64,000 nt of DNA, taken from NCBI GenBank assembly GCA_011525875.1, contig WYBN01000012.1, forward strand, positions 186,001-250,000, in the 5' to 3' direction. Both the position numbers and the translations under genes were made by a program. The notes under the pieces were generated by a model. It searched no databases. It was not told the DNA's origin and saw only the letters and a program-made list of their open reading frames with translations. Below, one piece after another: positions 18,050 to 26,897 of the stretch (position 1 is the stretch's first letter; every line of letters starts with the position of its first letter). Source of the stretch: Melioribacteraceae bacterium. GTDB lineage: Bacteria > Bacteroidota > Ignavibacteria > Ignavibacteriales > Melioribacteraceae.

Positions 18050-18508
18050 TCAATATTTTATTTTTCGTTCTGTTTCTCTTTGAAGATCTTTTTTTGTGAT
18101 TGCTTCGCGTTTATCGAAACTCTTTTTGCCTCTGGCAACCGCAATTTCAACTTTTACTTTTCCGTTTTTAAAGTACAGTTTTAATGGAATTAAAGTGAAC
18201 CCTTTCTCTTCAGTTTTTATTCTCAATTTTCTAATTTCATTTTTTTTTAGCAGAAGTTTTCTCTTCCGCAGCGGGTCGTGATTGTTAATATTACCCTGAT
18301 TGTAAATGCTGATGTTAGCATTAATGAGCCAGACTTCACCTTCTCTAATGGTAGCATAAGCATCGCCGATATTTGCTTTTTTTTGACGTAACGCTTTGAC
18401 CTCCGTTCCGGTTAACGAAATGCCTGCTTCGAGTTTCTGCAAAATAAAAAACTCATGCTCGGCTTTTTTGTTTGAAGTGATAATTATTTCGCCCGCTTTT
18501 TCTGTCAT
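18050..18508 (-). CDS. smpB: tmRNA-binding protein SmpB
   Basis: Partner of tmRNA in trans-translation, which rescues stalled ribosomes. It is 152 residues. The conserved core is visible: NKKAEHEFFILQKLEAG, TGTEVKALRQKKANIGDAY, HDPLRKRKLLL and a basic C-terminal tail ending in RETERKIKY, which occupies the empty mRNA channel in known structures. tyrS follows directly. The tmRNA gene itself was not found in the window. Confidence 0.95.
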   Translation of the reverse strand: MTEKAGEIIITSNKKAEHEFFILQKLEAGISLTGTEVKALRQKKANIGDAYATIREGEVWLINANISIYNQGNINNHDPLRKRKLLLKKNEIRKLRIKTEEKGFTLIPLKLYFKNGKVKVEIAVARGKKSFDKREAITKKDLQRETERKIKY

Positions 18509-18596
18509 GATTTCAAAAAATGAAAAACAAAATTATTCCTATCGCAATTGAAATGCAAAAAAAACTAATATTAAAATCTGATTCGTAACTAATGCT

Positions 18597-18989
18597 CTAT
18601 TTGATCGTCACAGTGTCTTTGCCTGAAATCTTAAAAATATGACATTCATCCGCCGAAAAAATATAATTTTCTTTAAATGTTAATGTGCCCTTCGTGCCGA
18701 TTACTGATACATCTTCAATACGGCCAGACAGTTTTTGCTGGTACTTGTCGCTCATAATTACGTAAGTTCCCGGGAATCCTAATATTATCTCGTCGTCTAA
18801 CTCATATATGTAGCCGGAAGAGCCGGTCACTTTTATTTTTACAGAGTCTACAGGGCTGCCAATAGCATCAAGTACAGTTACAGTATACATAACAAAGACT
18901 TGAGTACAGACAACGGGCTCATTGCTTTCTTCCTTGCAGCCAATAGATAGCGCTGTGCATAATAAAAATAGTATGGATAGTAATTTCAT
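18597..18989 (-). CDS. Small predicted lipoprotein of unknown function
   Basis: I do not recognise a family. The protein (130 residues from the ATG at 18989; three more if 18998 is used) has a hydrophobic leader ending in the lipobox LSIGC, followed by an acidic linker. The body, with VTVLDAIGSPVDSVKIKVTG, resembles a small beta-sandwich of the carboxypeptidase-regulatory type. Export and lipidation are likely. It is transcribed towards smpB with an 88-base gap and has no evident functional partner. Confidence 0.65.
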   Translation of the reverse strand: MKLLSILFLLCTALSIGCKEESNEPVVCTQVFVMYTVTVLDAIGSPVDSVKIKVTGSSGYIYELDDEIILGFPGTYVIMSDKYQQKLSGRIEDVSVIGTKGTLTFKENYIFSADECHIFKISGKDTVTIK

Positions 18990-19180
18990 TGATTCCATAT
19001 TCTAAGCATTATTCTTTAAAGTAAAATTACAAAATAATTCCCATCATAGTAATTAAATTATAAGGAGCGCATCCGGCATTTTACGTGTATCTATTAAAAA
19101 ACCTTTTCCGAATTAAAAATCTATTCGATATTTTGGCATCTATCAAAGAGGCACAATTACGAAAAAACATTGAGGATAAC

Positions 19181-20458
19181 ATGCTCGACATGCAAAAAAA
19201 ATTAGCAAAACCTTTTTATGTACTGCTTAGTTTACCTGCAACTGCAATGGGCTTTGCACTTTCAATTCAGATTGCAGCTTTAAGCTGGCTCATGCGTACT
19301 CAGTTCAATTTGAATCTAGAAGAAATTGGTATAGTATGGGCTGCCGGCCCGCTGGCTGGTATTATAGGACAGCCAATTGTCGGATTGATTAGTGATAATG
19401 TTTGGTTTTGGAACGGACGGAGGCGACCCTTCATTTTAATTGGAGGTAGTTTAGCTGCTCTAATGCTTTTAGCTCTTCCAAATATTGGCGCAATAAATGA
19501 TTTTTTGGGAATTGGCAACATAATAGTCGTTGCCGTAGCAATTGCTCTAACATTAGACCTTGCAATTAATATTAGCTTTAATCCTACTCGTTCAATTATT
19601 GCAGATGTTACGCCCGAAGGCGTTACTAGGACTAAGGGCTACACCTGGATGCAGACTATATCAGGCACGTTTGGTGTGCTGGCTTATGCTTTGGGGGCTA
19701 TATTCGGAAATTTTTTCCTGATCTATTTCGGTGTCGGTTTGGTTTTATTATTCTCGATAGCTCCGATGTATTTTATAAAAGAGAAGAAAAATTTGATGCA
19801 AAGCGGAGAAGAAAACCAATATGTCAACGGCGAGGCAGCGACTAAAACCCAGTGGGGGCAATATCTAATGCTTCTATTCGCACATTCGTTTTCTTGGATA
19901 GGAATTCAAACCATGTTCGTTTATATGATTGGTTTTGTTGAAGAAAAATTAGAGCCATCAAGCATTAATGTTACAGGCCAAATCCTTGCAATCTCGTTTT
20001 TGATATTAAATGCGGTGGGCGCTATTTTACCTGCGCTTGTTCTTGAACCGATAACTGAAAAGATTGGAAGAGTGAAAACTCACTTAAGCTGTTTGGCAAT
20101 AATGTCGCTCGCTTATCTTGGAATAGTGTTAGCCGGGAAAACTGTTTTTATGCTCTATATATTTATGGCTCTTGCCGGGATCGGTTGGGCGGCAGTTGTT
20201 AGCCTGCCTTTCGCTATTATGTCAGAAAAAGTTAACAAGAAGCGCATGGGATTATTTATGGGGATATTTAACCTTTCTGTAGTGCTGCCTCAATTATTCG
20301 TCAGTCTTGTGCTCGGTAGATTCATTGAATCTGCTGTTGATAAGAATCTGATTTTCATCATTAGCGCTGTGACTCTTGGAATATCATCTGCATTATGGCT
20401 ATTCGTAAAAGAAAGCAAGAGTATGGAGAACGTCATTCATTCAACTTCCTCGCATTAG
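19181..20458 (+). CDS. MFS transporter, SLC45/sucrose-symporter-like
   Basis: Inner-membrane carrier with about twelve transmembrane segments, 425 residues from the start chosen here. The segment GPLAGIIGQPIVGLISD followed by NGRRRPFILIGG is the hallmark of the glycoside-pentoside-hexuronide/SLC45 sugar carriers, so a disaccharide such as sucrose or maltose is plausible. The GTG at 19085 would add 32 polar residues before the first membrane helix; I prefer the ATG at 19181 with GAGG 5 bases upstream. It stands alone, with no sugar hydrolase beside it, so substrate is open. Confidence 0.82.
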   Translation: MLDMQKKLAKPFYVLLSLPATAMGFALSIQIAALSWLMRTQFNLNLEEIGIVWAAGPLAGIIGQPIVGLISDNVWFWNGRRRPFILIGGSLAALMLLALPNIGAINDFLGIGNIIVVAVAIALTLDLAINISFNPTRSIIADVTPEGVTRTKGYTWMQTISGTFGVLAYALGAIFGNFFLIYFGVGLVLLFSIAPMYFIKEKKNLMQSGEENQYVNGEAATKTQWGQYLMLLFAHSFSWIGIQTMFVYMIGFVEEKLEPSSINVTGQILAISFLILNAVGAILPALVLEPITEKIGRVKTHLSCLAIMSLAYLGIVLAGKTVFMLYIFMALAGIGWAAVVSLPFAIMSEKVNKKRMGLFMGIFNLSVVLPQLFVSLVLGRFIESAVDKNLIFIISAVTLGISSALWLFVKESKSMENVIHSTSSH

Positions 20459-20470
20459 ATTATGCATTAA

Positions 20471-20490
20471 GCCCGGTAGAAATGCCGGGC
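20471..20490. terminator. GC-rich hairpin between convergent genes
   Basis: GCCCGG (20471-20476) and CCGGGC (20485-20490) form a 6-bp stem with an 8-base loop, just after the MFS stop and just before the anti-sigma stop on the other strand. There is no good T-run on either side, so it is only a possible bidirectional stop. Confidence 0.35.
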
Positions 20491-20491
20491 A

Positions 20492-21670
20492 TTAAATCTG
20501 CCATTCAATTGAATAAAACCATTCTTCGAGCATTGATTTTTTGAGAGAAACTACCCCTTGTTTTGTAACTCCCTTAGGGGGAGGAAAAAACTCACTTAAT
20601 TTTTGATACAGCATATCACGATTGGCTATCGGTACTTTCTCTATTAGGCGAAGCAAGGTTAGTGCGTCATACTCTGTTGCCGAATTAACTACCGCCGTCA
20701 ATGCGCCTAAATCCTGTATGCTGTTATTAAGATAATCTAAGTTTGTCATGAGTTTTTCGGATGCTTCTTTGTGATAGGGAATAAGAGGTGCCCTCGCATT
20801 TTTAATTTCGCATATATAATCAGAGCCGAGGAAAAACTCGTCATCAGGGACTTCAACTTTTATCAAACCGCTGCTAACTTCAATCAGAACATTAGTATTC
20901 TTCAAAATCGAAATAACAAAATTGCTTTTGAAATCCGTAATTTTCATTAAATCATATTTAAGAATGAAGTTAGCATCAAGTGTCAGAGCATAAAAAAATA
21001 AAGAACCGTTTCTTAGTATTATCTCATTCTTGTTTCTTTTTGCAGAAACGATTTCAAAGCTGCTGTTTGTGTCAAGCGTTATTTCAGCGTCTTGTTTGAT
21101 TTTTATTTTTAATTTCCCAAGTATATCCGTAGAAACATTATCTTTTACAAAAAGCTCAACACCCGTAGTCCGGTTACCATTAATGGAATAAGAACCCGAA
21201 AGCGGTTCAATTTTCCAGGGAGAAGTGTCACCCTGCACTATGAATAGAAAATAGAAAATGAAAGCGGCAATAAGAGTAACTAAAATTATTATAAATTTAG
21301 ACGGAGAAATGCCCAGAGACTTTTTGTACTGCCTGAAGAAACCAATGCCGCCGTTTCTTAGTTCTTTCTTTTTTTTCAATTCAGCTGATTCTTTTTCTTT
21401 CTCTTTCTTTTCCTTTTTACTCTTGGCTTTTTCGGCTTCATCAAGAGACAAGTTTAATAAGTTTTCCGTAAGTTCGGATATTACTTGCGGGGGCGGCTCA
21501 AAGGACAGCGTAAGATTTCTTAATCGTTTGGTAAGATTCTTTAACCGCTCTAATTCTATTTGCGCTTCCGTGCAGTCCTTGAGGTTTTCCTCAAATTCTT
21601 TTGCCTTTTCGGCTGGCAGCTCTTTATCAAAATAATCACTAACCAACGAGCGGAGTTCATTACAATTCAT
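20492..21670 (-). CDS. Transmembrane anti-sigma factor with non-canonical zinc motif
   Basis: Membrane anti-sigma factor, 392 residues: an anti-sigma N-terminal domain (about 1-50, MNCNELRSLVSDYFDKELPAEKA), a highly charged Lys/Glu linker (about 80-105), one transmembrane helix (about 125-145) and a FecR-like extracytoplasmic beta-rich domain (about 150-290). In the zinc-type fold the pattern is His-x3-Cys-x2-Cys; here the region reads EENLKDCTEA, so His and the last Cys are missing and zinc binding is unlikely. It overlaps the upstream sigma-factor gene by 11 bases, which strongly supports the pairing. Confidence 0.8.
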   Translation of the reverse strand: MNCNELRSLVSDYFDKELPAEKAKEFEENLKDCTEAQIELERLKNLTKRLRNLTLSFEPPPQVISELTENLLNLSLDEAEKAKSKKEKKEKEKESAELKKKKELRNGGIGFFRQYKKSLGISPSKFIIILVTLIAAFIFYFLFIVQGDTSPWKIEPLSGSYSINGNRTTGVELFVKDNVSTDILGKLKIKIKQDAEITLDTNSSFEIVSAKRNKNEIILRNGSLFFYALTLDANFILKYDLMKITDFKSNFVISILKNTNVLIEVSSGLIKVEVPDDEFFLGSDYICEIKNARAPLIPYHKEASEKLMTNLDYLNNSIQDLGALTAVVNSATEYDALTLLRLIEKVPIANRDMLYQKLSEFFPPPKGVTKQGVVSLKKSMLEEWFYSIEWQI

Positions 21671-22178
21671 CGCACAAAGCCTCGCATAATTTACGTCTCG
21701 TCTCCCTTATGTAAAACTTTATCTCGCTTAAGGGATATTCACTAAGAAAGTCATGTATTTCTGAATAAGTGTAATTCTCGATTTCGTGAAGTACAAATAA
21801 AACTCTTTCTTTTTCGGGTAACGAAAGTATCATAGCTTCAAGTTTTTCCTTGCTCTTAGAAGTATCCGGCAGCATATTCTTTTCTTTCGAAGAAAGTTTC
21901 TTGAATCTTGATTTGGTTCTTATTTCATCTAGTATTGTATAAACGGTAATCCCTTTTAGCCAGAGGTCAAAGGAAATATCTTCGCGTATAAATTTTATAT
22001 TTTCCCAGGCTTGCATGAAAATCTCTTTGCTAACCGAAATTGCAAGAGGTTCGTTGGATAACATTCTAAGGCAGATGTTGTAAATCTTTTTTGCGCTCAA
22101 CTCGCATAGCTCTATAAATGAGTTTTTTCGCCCTTGCTGAGCTGAACTTATCAATAAGCTTATGTAATCATGCTGCAT
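21660..22178 (-). CDS. ECF-type RNA polymerase sigma factor
   Basis: A 172-residue group IV sigma factor. The N-terminal sigma2 region is recognisable (about 20-95, with FIELCELSAKKIYNICLRML and a WLKGITVYTILDEIR segment) and the sigma4 region ends the protein (LPEKERVLFVLHEIENYTYSEI, about 119-140). It overlaps the anti-sigma gene, so the two are made together and the sigma is probably held inactive at the membrane. The target promoter is not known; no obvious autoregulatory repeat was seen upstream. Confidence 0.88.
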   Translation of the reverse strand: MQHDYISLLISSAQQGRKNSFIELCELSAKKIYNICLRMLSNEPLAISVSKEIFMQAWENIKFIREDISFDLWLKGITVYTILDEIRTKSRFKKLSSKEKNMLPDTSKSKEKLEAMILSLPEKERVLFVLHEIENYTYSEIHDFLSEYPLSEIKFYIRETRRKLCEALCDEL

Positions 22179-22193
22179 AACAATCGCCGGTTA

Positions 22194-22598
22194 TTAGTTC
22201 TGTATTGTCAAACTTAATCCTTGTGCAGTTACTATTCCACGTACCATTACGACACGTCTGCCATCCTTACCGATTTCAACGCCTCTTGTATTTATAGTCA
22301 GTCTTTCTCTTCTTGCATTGAATGAAATTGTAACTCTGCCTACAATCCGCTCCCTAGCTCTTGATTCTTTTAATATGCTGTTTATATCAAAATCGAGAAA
22401 TGAACCACCACCGCCGCCTTGCTCAACGGGTTTTTTATAATAAGCCATTGCCAAGTCGGACACCAAATTTATTCGGTTGATAAGTTCTTGACGATTGTTT
22501 TCTACCGCATTGCTTAATGATAAATTTATTCCGACAACTATCGAAACCCCGACAAGTATAACGCCAAGTATTATCAGAAGAAGCTGCTGAGATCCCAT
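22194..22598 (-). CDS. Small membrane-anchored protein, pilin-like N-terminus
   Basis: No family recognised with confidence. The 134-residue protein begins MGSQQLLLIILGVILVG, a hydrophobic helix at the very N-terminus after a Gly, which resembles prepilin-like or class III signal peptides, though the Glu usually at +5 is absent. A Gly-rich stretch (EQGGGGGS, about 60-67) separates it from a beta-rich C-terminal half with repeated Arg and Val. GGAGG precedes the ATG. It lies 15 bases upstream of the sigma factor and may be cotranscribed. Confidence 0.6.
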   Translation of the reverse strand: MGSQQLLLIILGVILVGVSIVVGINLSLSNAVENNRQELINRINLVSDLAMAYYKKPVEQGGGGGSFLDFDINSILKESRARERIVGRVTISFNARRERLTINTRGVEIGKDGRRVVMVRGIVTAQGLSLTIQN

Positions 22599-22680
22599 AC
22601 TTCCTCCTTAGATCTATTATTGTTTTAGTACTTTAAGATAATAAAAAATCAGTGATAAAGATAATTACAGGTAAAATATC

Positions 22681-23028
22681 TTAAAAACTTTTTACCGCAG
22701 AGCCTATATCCGGAAAAGTTTTGAATACTTTGAACATTCTTGTAGTTTCAAACATTGTCCAGATCGGGCTGTCAACCGTGCTTAATACCAGTCTTATATC
22801 ACCGCCGTTTGAAGCGCTTCGTTTCAAGGAAAAAACAAGGGCTCCGAGAAAAGTAGAATCCATAAACATAATGTGGCTGCAGTTAACGATTATCTTTTTG
22901 TTCCCGTTCGAAATCAAACCGGAAATAAAATCCTTGCAAAACTGAGCGCTTTCCAGGGTAGCGGATTGAAGATTAATATCAACAATCGCTATTTCTCCTA
23001 ACTTTTTGTATTCAAAATCTTGATGCAT
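22681..23028 (-). CDS. STAS-domain protein, anti-sigma factor antagonist-like
   Basis: A single STAS domain (115 residues) of the SpoIIAA/RsbV type. The loop carrying the phosphorylatable serine is visible as FMDSTFLGALV (about 54-64), matching the DSSGLG region of the family. Such proteins bind and release partner anti-sigma kinases or act in other switch pathways. No kinase (SpoIIAB/RsbW) is encoded next to it, although a sigma/anti-sigma pair lies 0.5 kb downstream on the same strand; that pair is ECF-type and would not normally use a STAS antagonist. Confidence 0.85.
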   Translation of the reverse strand: MHQDFEYKKLGEIAIVDINLQSATLESAQFCKDFISGLISNGNKKIIVNCSHIMFMDSTFLGALVFSLKRSASNGGDIRLVLSTVDSPIWTMFETTRMFKVFKTFPDIGSAVKSF

Positions 23029-23112
23029 CAGAAATTCCAGTTTATTTTTATAACCACCGGTTCAATTTTAAAACATCTTTGATTAATAAGAAAATTCTCA
23101 TTGAAAAAACTT

Positions 23113-24762
23113 TTACGTTTGGATCACGCCGATTTTAAAATCATCAGCTATAGGACAATTATTCGCGCATTCAATGGCTAATGAAATATAATCCCTTATA
23201 GCTGCCGGGTCGATGATTTCATCCGTCCACAGGCGGCTTGCAGCATGCACGACGTTGTTTTTCTCTTCATAAGAACTGACTACTTCGCCGAGAAGTTTTT
23301 CTTTCTCGCTCTCGGATAACATTTTCCCTTCTTTTTGAAGCTGCTTTATTTTTATATCCATCAAAACGTTGGCAGCTTGATTAGCTCCCATCACTGCGAT
23401 TTTAGCATTTGGCAGCGCAAACAAAAAACGCGGATCGTAGGCTCGTCCGCACATGGCATAATTTCCCGCCCCAAAACTATTTCCGATGATAACGGTAATT
23501 TTAGGAACAACTGAATTAGCAACTGCATTAACCATTTTCGCGCCGTCCTTAATTATTCCTCCGTGTTCAGCCTTGCTGCCGACCATGAATCCCGTTACAT
23601 CCTGCAGAAATAACAGCGGAATCTTTTTCTGATTACAATTCATAATAAATCTGGCTGATTTATCGGCGCTGTCCGAATATATTACGCCCCCTATCTGCAT
23701 TTCGCCATGATGATTCTTAACAATCTTTCTTTGATTTGCCACAATACCTACTGCCCAGCCGTCAATACGAGCATAAGCGGTAATAATTGTTTTGCCATAA
23801 CCTGCTTTGTATTCATCTATTTTAGAATCATCAACAATCCGCGCAAGTAATTCGTATGTATCATACGGTTTTATAGTGTCCTCAGGAAGTATAGAATATA
23901 TCTCTTGAACATTAAATTTAGGGAGCGCAGGTTTGATACGGCTGAAATCAGCTTTAGGTGATTCGCCGAATTTTTCAATCAGGCTTCTTATTTGGAGAAT
24001 ACATTCCTCGTCATTCTTCATAATATAATCGGTCACACCGGAAATATTAGATTGCACAACTGCGCCGCCCAGGCTTTCATTATCAATCTCCTCGCCTATA
24101 GCAGCTTTAACTAAGTGTGAACCGGCGAGAAAAACAGACCCTTCGCCTTCAACAATTAGTGATTCATCGCTCATTATGGGGAGGTAAGCGCCTCCGGCAA
24201 CACAAGGACCCATTATAGCCGATATTTGTGGTATTCCCCGTGCAGATATTTGAGCATTGTTCCTAAATATTCTTCCGAAGTGATCTTTGTCTGGGAATAT
24301 ATCTTCTTGAAGAGGAAGAAAGACTCCTGCGCTGTCCACAAGATAAACTATCGGAAGGCGGTTCTCCAAAGCGATTTCTTGTGCGCGCAGATTCTTTTTA
24401 ACGGTTATAGGAAACCACGCCCCAGCTTTAACCGTGGCGTCATTAGCAACTACTACAATATTTCTCCCGTGCACTTTCCCGATACCGAAAACTGTTCCGG
24501 AGCTTGGTGCGCCGCCGTATTCTTCGTACATCCCGAAGGCGGCAAGAGTGTTAATTTCATAAAATGTCGACTCCGGGTCTAAGAGTTTAGTAATTCTTTC
24601 GCGAGCGGTTAATTTATTTCGCTTATGATGTTTCTCGATGGCTTTTTGTCCGCCGCCGAGATAAATTTTTTCCTTTAATGATTTTATTCTATCAACAAGT
24701 TTTTGCTGGTATAGGCTGTTTCTTTCTAAATTAAGATCAATTGAATTCCCTATTTCTTTCAT
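23113..24762 (-). CDS. Acyl-CoA carboxylase carboxyltransferase subunit, methylcrotonyl-CoA carboxylase beta-like
   Basis: A 549-residue carboxyltransferase with a two-domain crotonase fold. SAGVFLPLQEDIFPDKDHFG, RGIPQISAIMGPCVAGGAY and FLQDVTGFMVGSKAEHGGI match the MccB/GcdC-like group (3-methylcrotonyl-CoA carboxylase or relatives) better than PccB. It is the last gene of a compact run (acyl-CoA dehydrogenase 6 bases upstream, then meaB), which suggests branched-chain amino acid or odd-chain acid catabolism. The biotin-carrying alpha subunit is not in the window, so the acyl-CoA specificity is inferred. Confidence 0.88.
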   Translation of the reverse strand: MKEIGNSIDLNLERNSLYQQKLVDRIKSLKEKIYLGGGQKAIEKHHKRNKLTARERITKLLDPESTFYEINTLAAFGMYEEYGGAPSSGTVFGIGKVHGRNIVVVANDATVKAGAWFPITVKKNLRAQEIALENRLPIVYLVDSAGVFLPLQEDIFPDKDHFGRIFRNNAQISARGIPQISAIMGPCVAGGAYLPIMSDESLIVEGEGSVFLAGSHLVKAAIGEEIDNESLGGAVVQSNISGVTDYIMKNDEECILQIRSLIEKFGESPKADFSRIKPALPKFNVQEIYSILPEDTIKPYDTYELLARIVDDSKIDEYKAGYGKTIITAYARIDGWAVGIVANQRKIVKNHHGEMQIGGVIYSDSADKSARFIMNCNQKKIPLLFLQDVTGFMVGSKAEHGGIIKDGAKMVNAVANSVVPKITVIIGNSFGAGNYAMCGRAYDPRFLFALPNAKIAVMGANQAANVLMDIKIKQLQKEGKMLSESEKEKLLGEVVSSYEEKNNVVHAASRLWTDEIIDPAAIRDYISLAIECANNCPIADDFKIGVIQT

Positions 24763-24768
24763 AAAAAT

Positions 24769-25935
24769 TTACCCGTTTAAAAAATCTCTGGCAATAACAA
24801 TTTTGTTAATTTCAGAAGTGCCTTCGCCGATGGTTAAAAGTTTTACGTCCCGATAAAATTTCTCCACCGGATAGTCTTTAACAAATCCATAGCCGCCGAA
24901 AATCTGCACTGCTTCATTTGCCGCTCTGGTAGCGGCTTCGCTTGCAAATAATTTAGCCATTGCAGCTTCTTTATTAATATTCTTGCCTTCGTTTTTCATT
25001 GAAGCAGCTTTATAAGTCAATAATCTCGCAGCTTCGATATCGGTGGCAATTTCAGTCAATTTAAATTGAATGCCTTGAAAATCCGAAAGCGGTCTGTTGA
25101 ATTGATGTCGTTCTTTAGAATATTGCAAAGCGCTGTTAAAACATCCTTGAGCTAATCCAACACTAAGCGCTGCGATTGATATTCTGCCTCCTTCTAGAAT
25201 TTTCATCGCCTGCGTAAAACCTTCACCTTCGATCCCGATTAAATTCTCTTCAGACACCTCACAGTTTTCAAAAATTAATTGTGTTGTTTCACTCGCCCGC
25301 ATCCCTAACTTATTTTCCTTCTTGCCGACTTTAAATCCTTCCGTCCCTTTTTCAACGATGAACGCCGAAATACCTTTTTTCTTTTTCCCTTTATCCGTAA
25401 CAGCCATTACGACCGCGATACTACCCACCCCGCCGTGTGTGATGAAATTTTTTGTCCCGTTCAATATGTATTTATTTCCGGATTTTACCGCCGTAGTCTG
25501 CATAGCAGCGGCATCGGAGCCGGAAGAAGGCTCTGTTAAAGCCCATGCGCCTATTTGCTTTCCGCTTGCAAGCAAAGGAAGATATTTTTCTTTTTGCGAT
25601 TCATTGGCGAACAAATTTATATGATTGGTGCAAAGTCCGTTATGAGCGGCAAGCGAGAGAGAAATAGCCGGATCAATCACAGCTAATTCTTCGACAACAA
25701 GAGCATATTCAATGTAAGATAGACCAGCTCCGTTATATTTCTCAGGCACCAGGATTCCCATAAACCCGAGTTCGCCAATCTCACGCATAATATCCGCGGG
25801 AAACTCCTGGTTTTCATCATATTTCATAAATTCGGGTTTTATTCTCTCGTTACCAAAATCTCTTATAGTATTTCTTATCAGTTCTTGCTCTTCCGTAAAT
25901 TCAAGTATGAAATTATTTTCAGAACTGTTCCTCAT
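24769..25935 (-). CDS. Acyl-CoA dehydrogenase
   Basis: FAD enzyme that introduces the 2,3-double bond into an acyl-CoA and passes electrons to ETF. It is 388 residues. ALTEPSSGSDAAAM and FITHGGVGS are FAD/substrate signatures, and FGGYGFVKDYPVEKFYRD plus IGEGTSEINKIVIARDFL close the protein. The Glu in GEGTSE is at the catalytic-base position of short- and medium-chain enzymes; isovaleryl-CoA dehydrogenases usually have a small residue there, so a straight-chain substrate is more likely than isovaleryl-CoA despite the MccB-like neighbour. Its ATG overlaps the meaB stop. Confidence 0.9.
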   Translation of the reverse strand: MRNSSENNFILEFTEEQELIRNTIRDFGNERIKPEFMKYDENQEFPADIMREIGELGFMGILVPEKYNGAGLSYIEYALVVEELAVIDPAISLSLAAHNGLCTNHINLFANESQKEKYLPLLASGKQIGAWALTEPSSGSDAAAMQTTAVKSGNKYILNGTKNFITHGGVGSIAVVMAVTDKGKKKKGISAFIVEKGTEGFKVGKKENKLGMRASETTQLIFENCEVSEENLIGIEGEGFTQAMKILEGGRISIAALSVGLAQGCFNSALQYSKERHQFNRPLSDFQGIQFKLTEIATDIEAARLLTYKAASMKNEGKNINKEAAMAKLFASEAATRAANEAVQIFGGYGFVKDYPVEKFYRDVKLLTIGEGTSEINKIVIARDFLNG

Positions 25936-26897
25936 TATAATTCCTGTGTTTTGTTCATTTTATAATTATTAATGATATTTGCCGCTGCAATATAGGGCGA
26001 AGATAATCCTTTTATTATTTCATTCAAACTCTTTGATAGAATTTCTCTACGCTCGTCATCCCACAATTCTATAACAAGACTATCAGAAACAATTTCTTTA
26101 ATCCTAAAAGCCAATTTTACTTTCCGGTTCTTTTCTAATTCACCGGTTGAGGTCAAATAGGATTTATGCTTTTCAACAAAATGAAATATTTCTTCAATAC
26201 CTTTGTTCTCGACAGCAACGGTTTGAATTATTTCGGGTACCCACATTCCGTCTGATATATCTTTTAACTGGAGAATACTCCTTATAGCAGTCACAGCAGA
26301 ATTCGCACCGGGGCGGTCGCTTTTGTTCAAAACAAAGAGGTCTGCAATTTCCATTAAGCCTGCTTTCATAGCCTGTATGGAATCGCCTGATTCGGGAACT
26401 AATACAACTAATGTAGAATCCGAGGCTCTTGCAATATCTAATTCGGATTGACCGACCCCGACGGTTTCAAAGATTATTATGTCGTAACCTGCAGCGTCAA
26501 GAATATCAGCCGCATCTACAGCCTTTTTGCTGAGTCCACCCAGACTGCCTCGCGTTGCTAAGCTCCGTATAAAAACATTTTCGTTTAATCCGATATCGCT
26601 CATACGAATTCTATCGCCAAGGACAGCCCCGCCGGTAAAAGGGCTTGTCGGATCTACCGCAACAATACCTACAGATAAATTATGCCTAAGGAAAAGTTTA
26701 GTGAGCTGATTTGTAATTGTTGATTTACCAGAGCCCGGCGGTCCGGTAATGCCAATGCGATAAGCGTTTCCGATTCTATCGGAAATTTTTATCAAAATAT
26801 TTTCTGCCAGTTCACTCCGGCTTTCTACCAAGGAAATCGCTCTTGAAATAGATTTCTTTTTCTTTTCGTATAAATCTTGTAAAAGTTCATCAATCAT
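25935..26897 (-). CDS. meaB: MeaB/ArgK-family GTPase, methylmalonyl-CoA mutase chaperone
   Basis: A G3E-family P-loop GTPase of 320 residues that gates adenosylcobalamin loading and protects methylmalonyl-CoA mutase. It shows Walker A GPPGSGKST, the VDPTSPFTGGAVLGDR segment, FETVGVGQSE (switch region) and NKSD. The mutase itself is not in the window. Together with the PccB-like subunit at 6777 and the downstream acyl-CoA genes, it implies a B12-dependent propionate/methylmalonyl-CoA route. It overlaps nadD at its start (one base) and the dehydrogenase at its end. Confidence 0.92.
   Translation of the reverse strand: MIDELLQDLYEKKKKSISRAISLVESRSELAENILIKISDRIGNAYRIGITGPPGSGKSTITNQLTKLFLRHNLSVGIVAVDPTSPFTGGAVLGDRIRMSDIGLNENVFIRSLATRGSLGGLSKKAVDAADILDAAGYDIIIFETVGVGQSELDIARASDSTLVVLVPESGDSIQAMKAGLMEIADLFVLNKSDRPGANSAVTAIRSILQLKDISDGMWVPEIIQTVAVENKGIEEIFHFVEKHKSYLTSTGELEKNRKVKLAFRIKEIVSDSLVIELWDDERREILSKSLNEIIKGLSSPYIAAANIINNYKMNKTQEL

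Noticed and set aside
21258..21635. 125-codon frame opposite the anti-sigma gene
   Set aside because: It mirrors the Lys/Glu-rich linker of the real gene, giving a Ser/Phe-rich low-complexity product.
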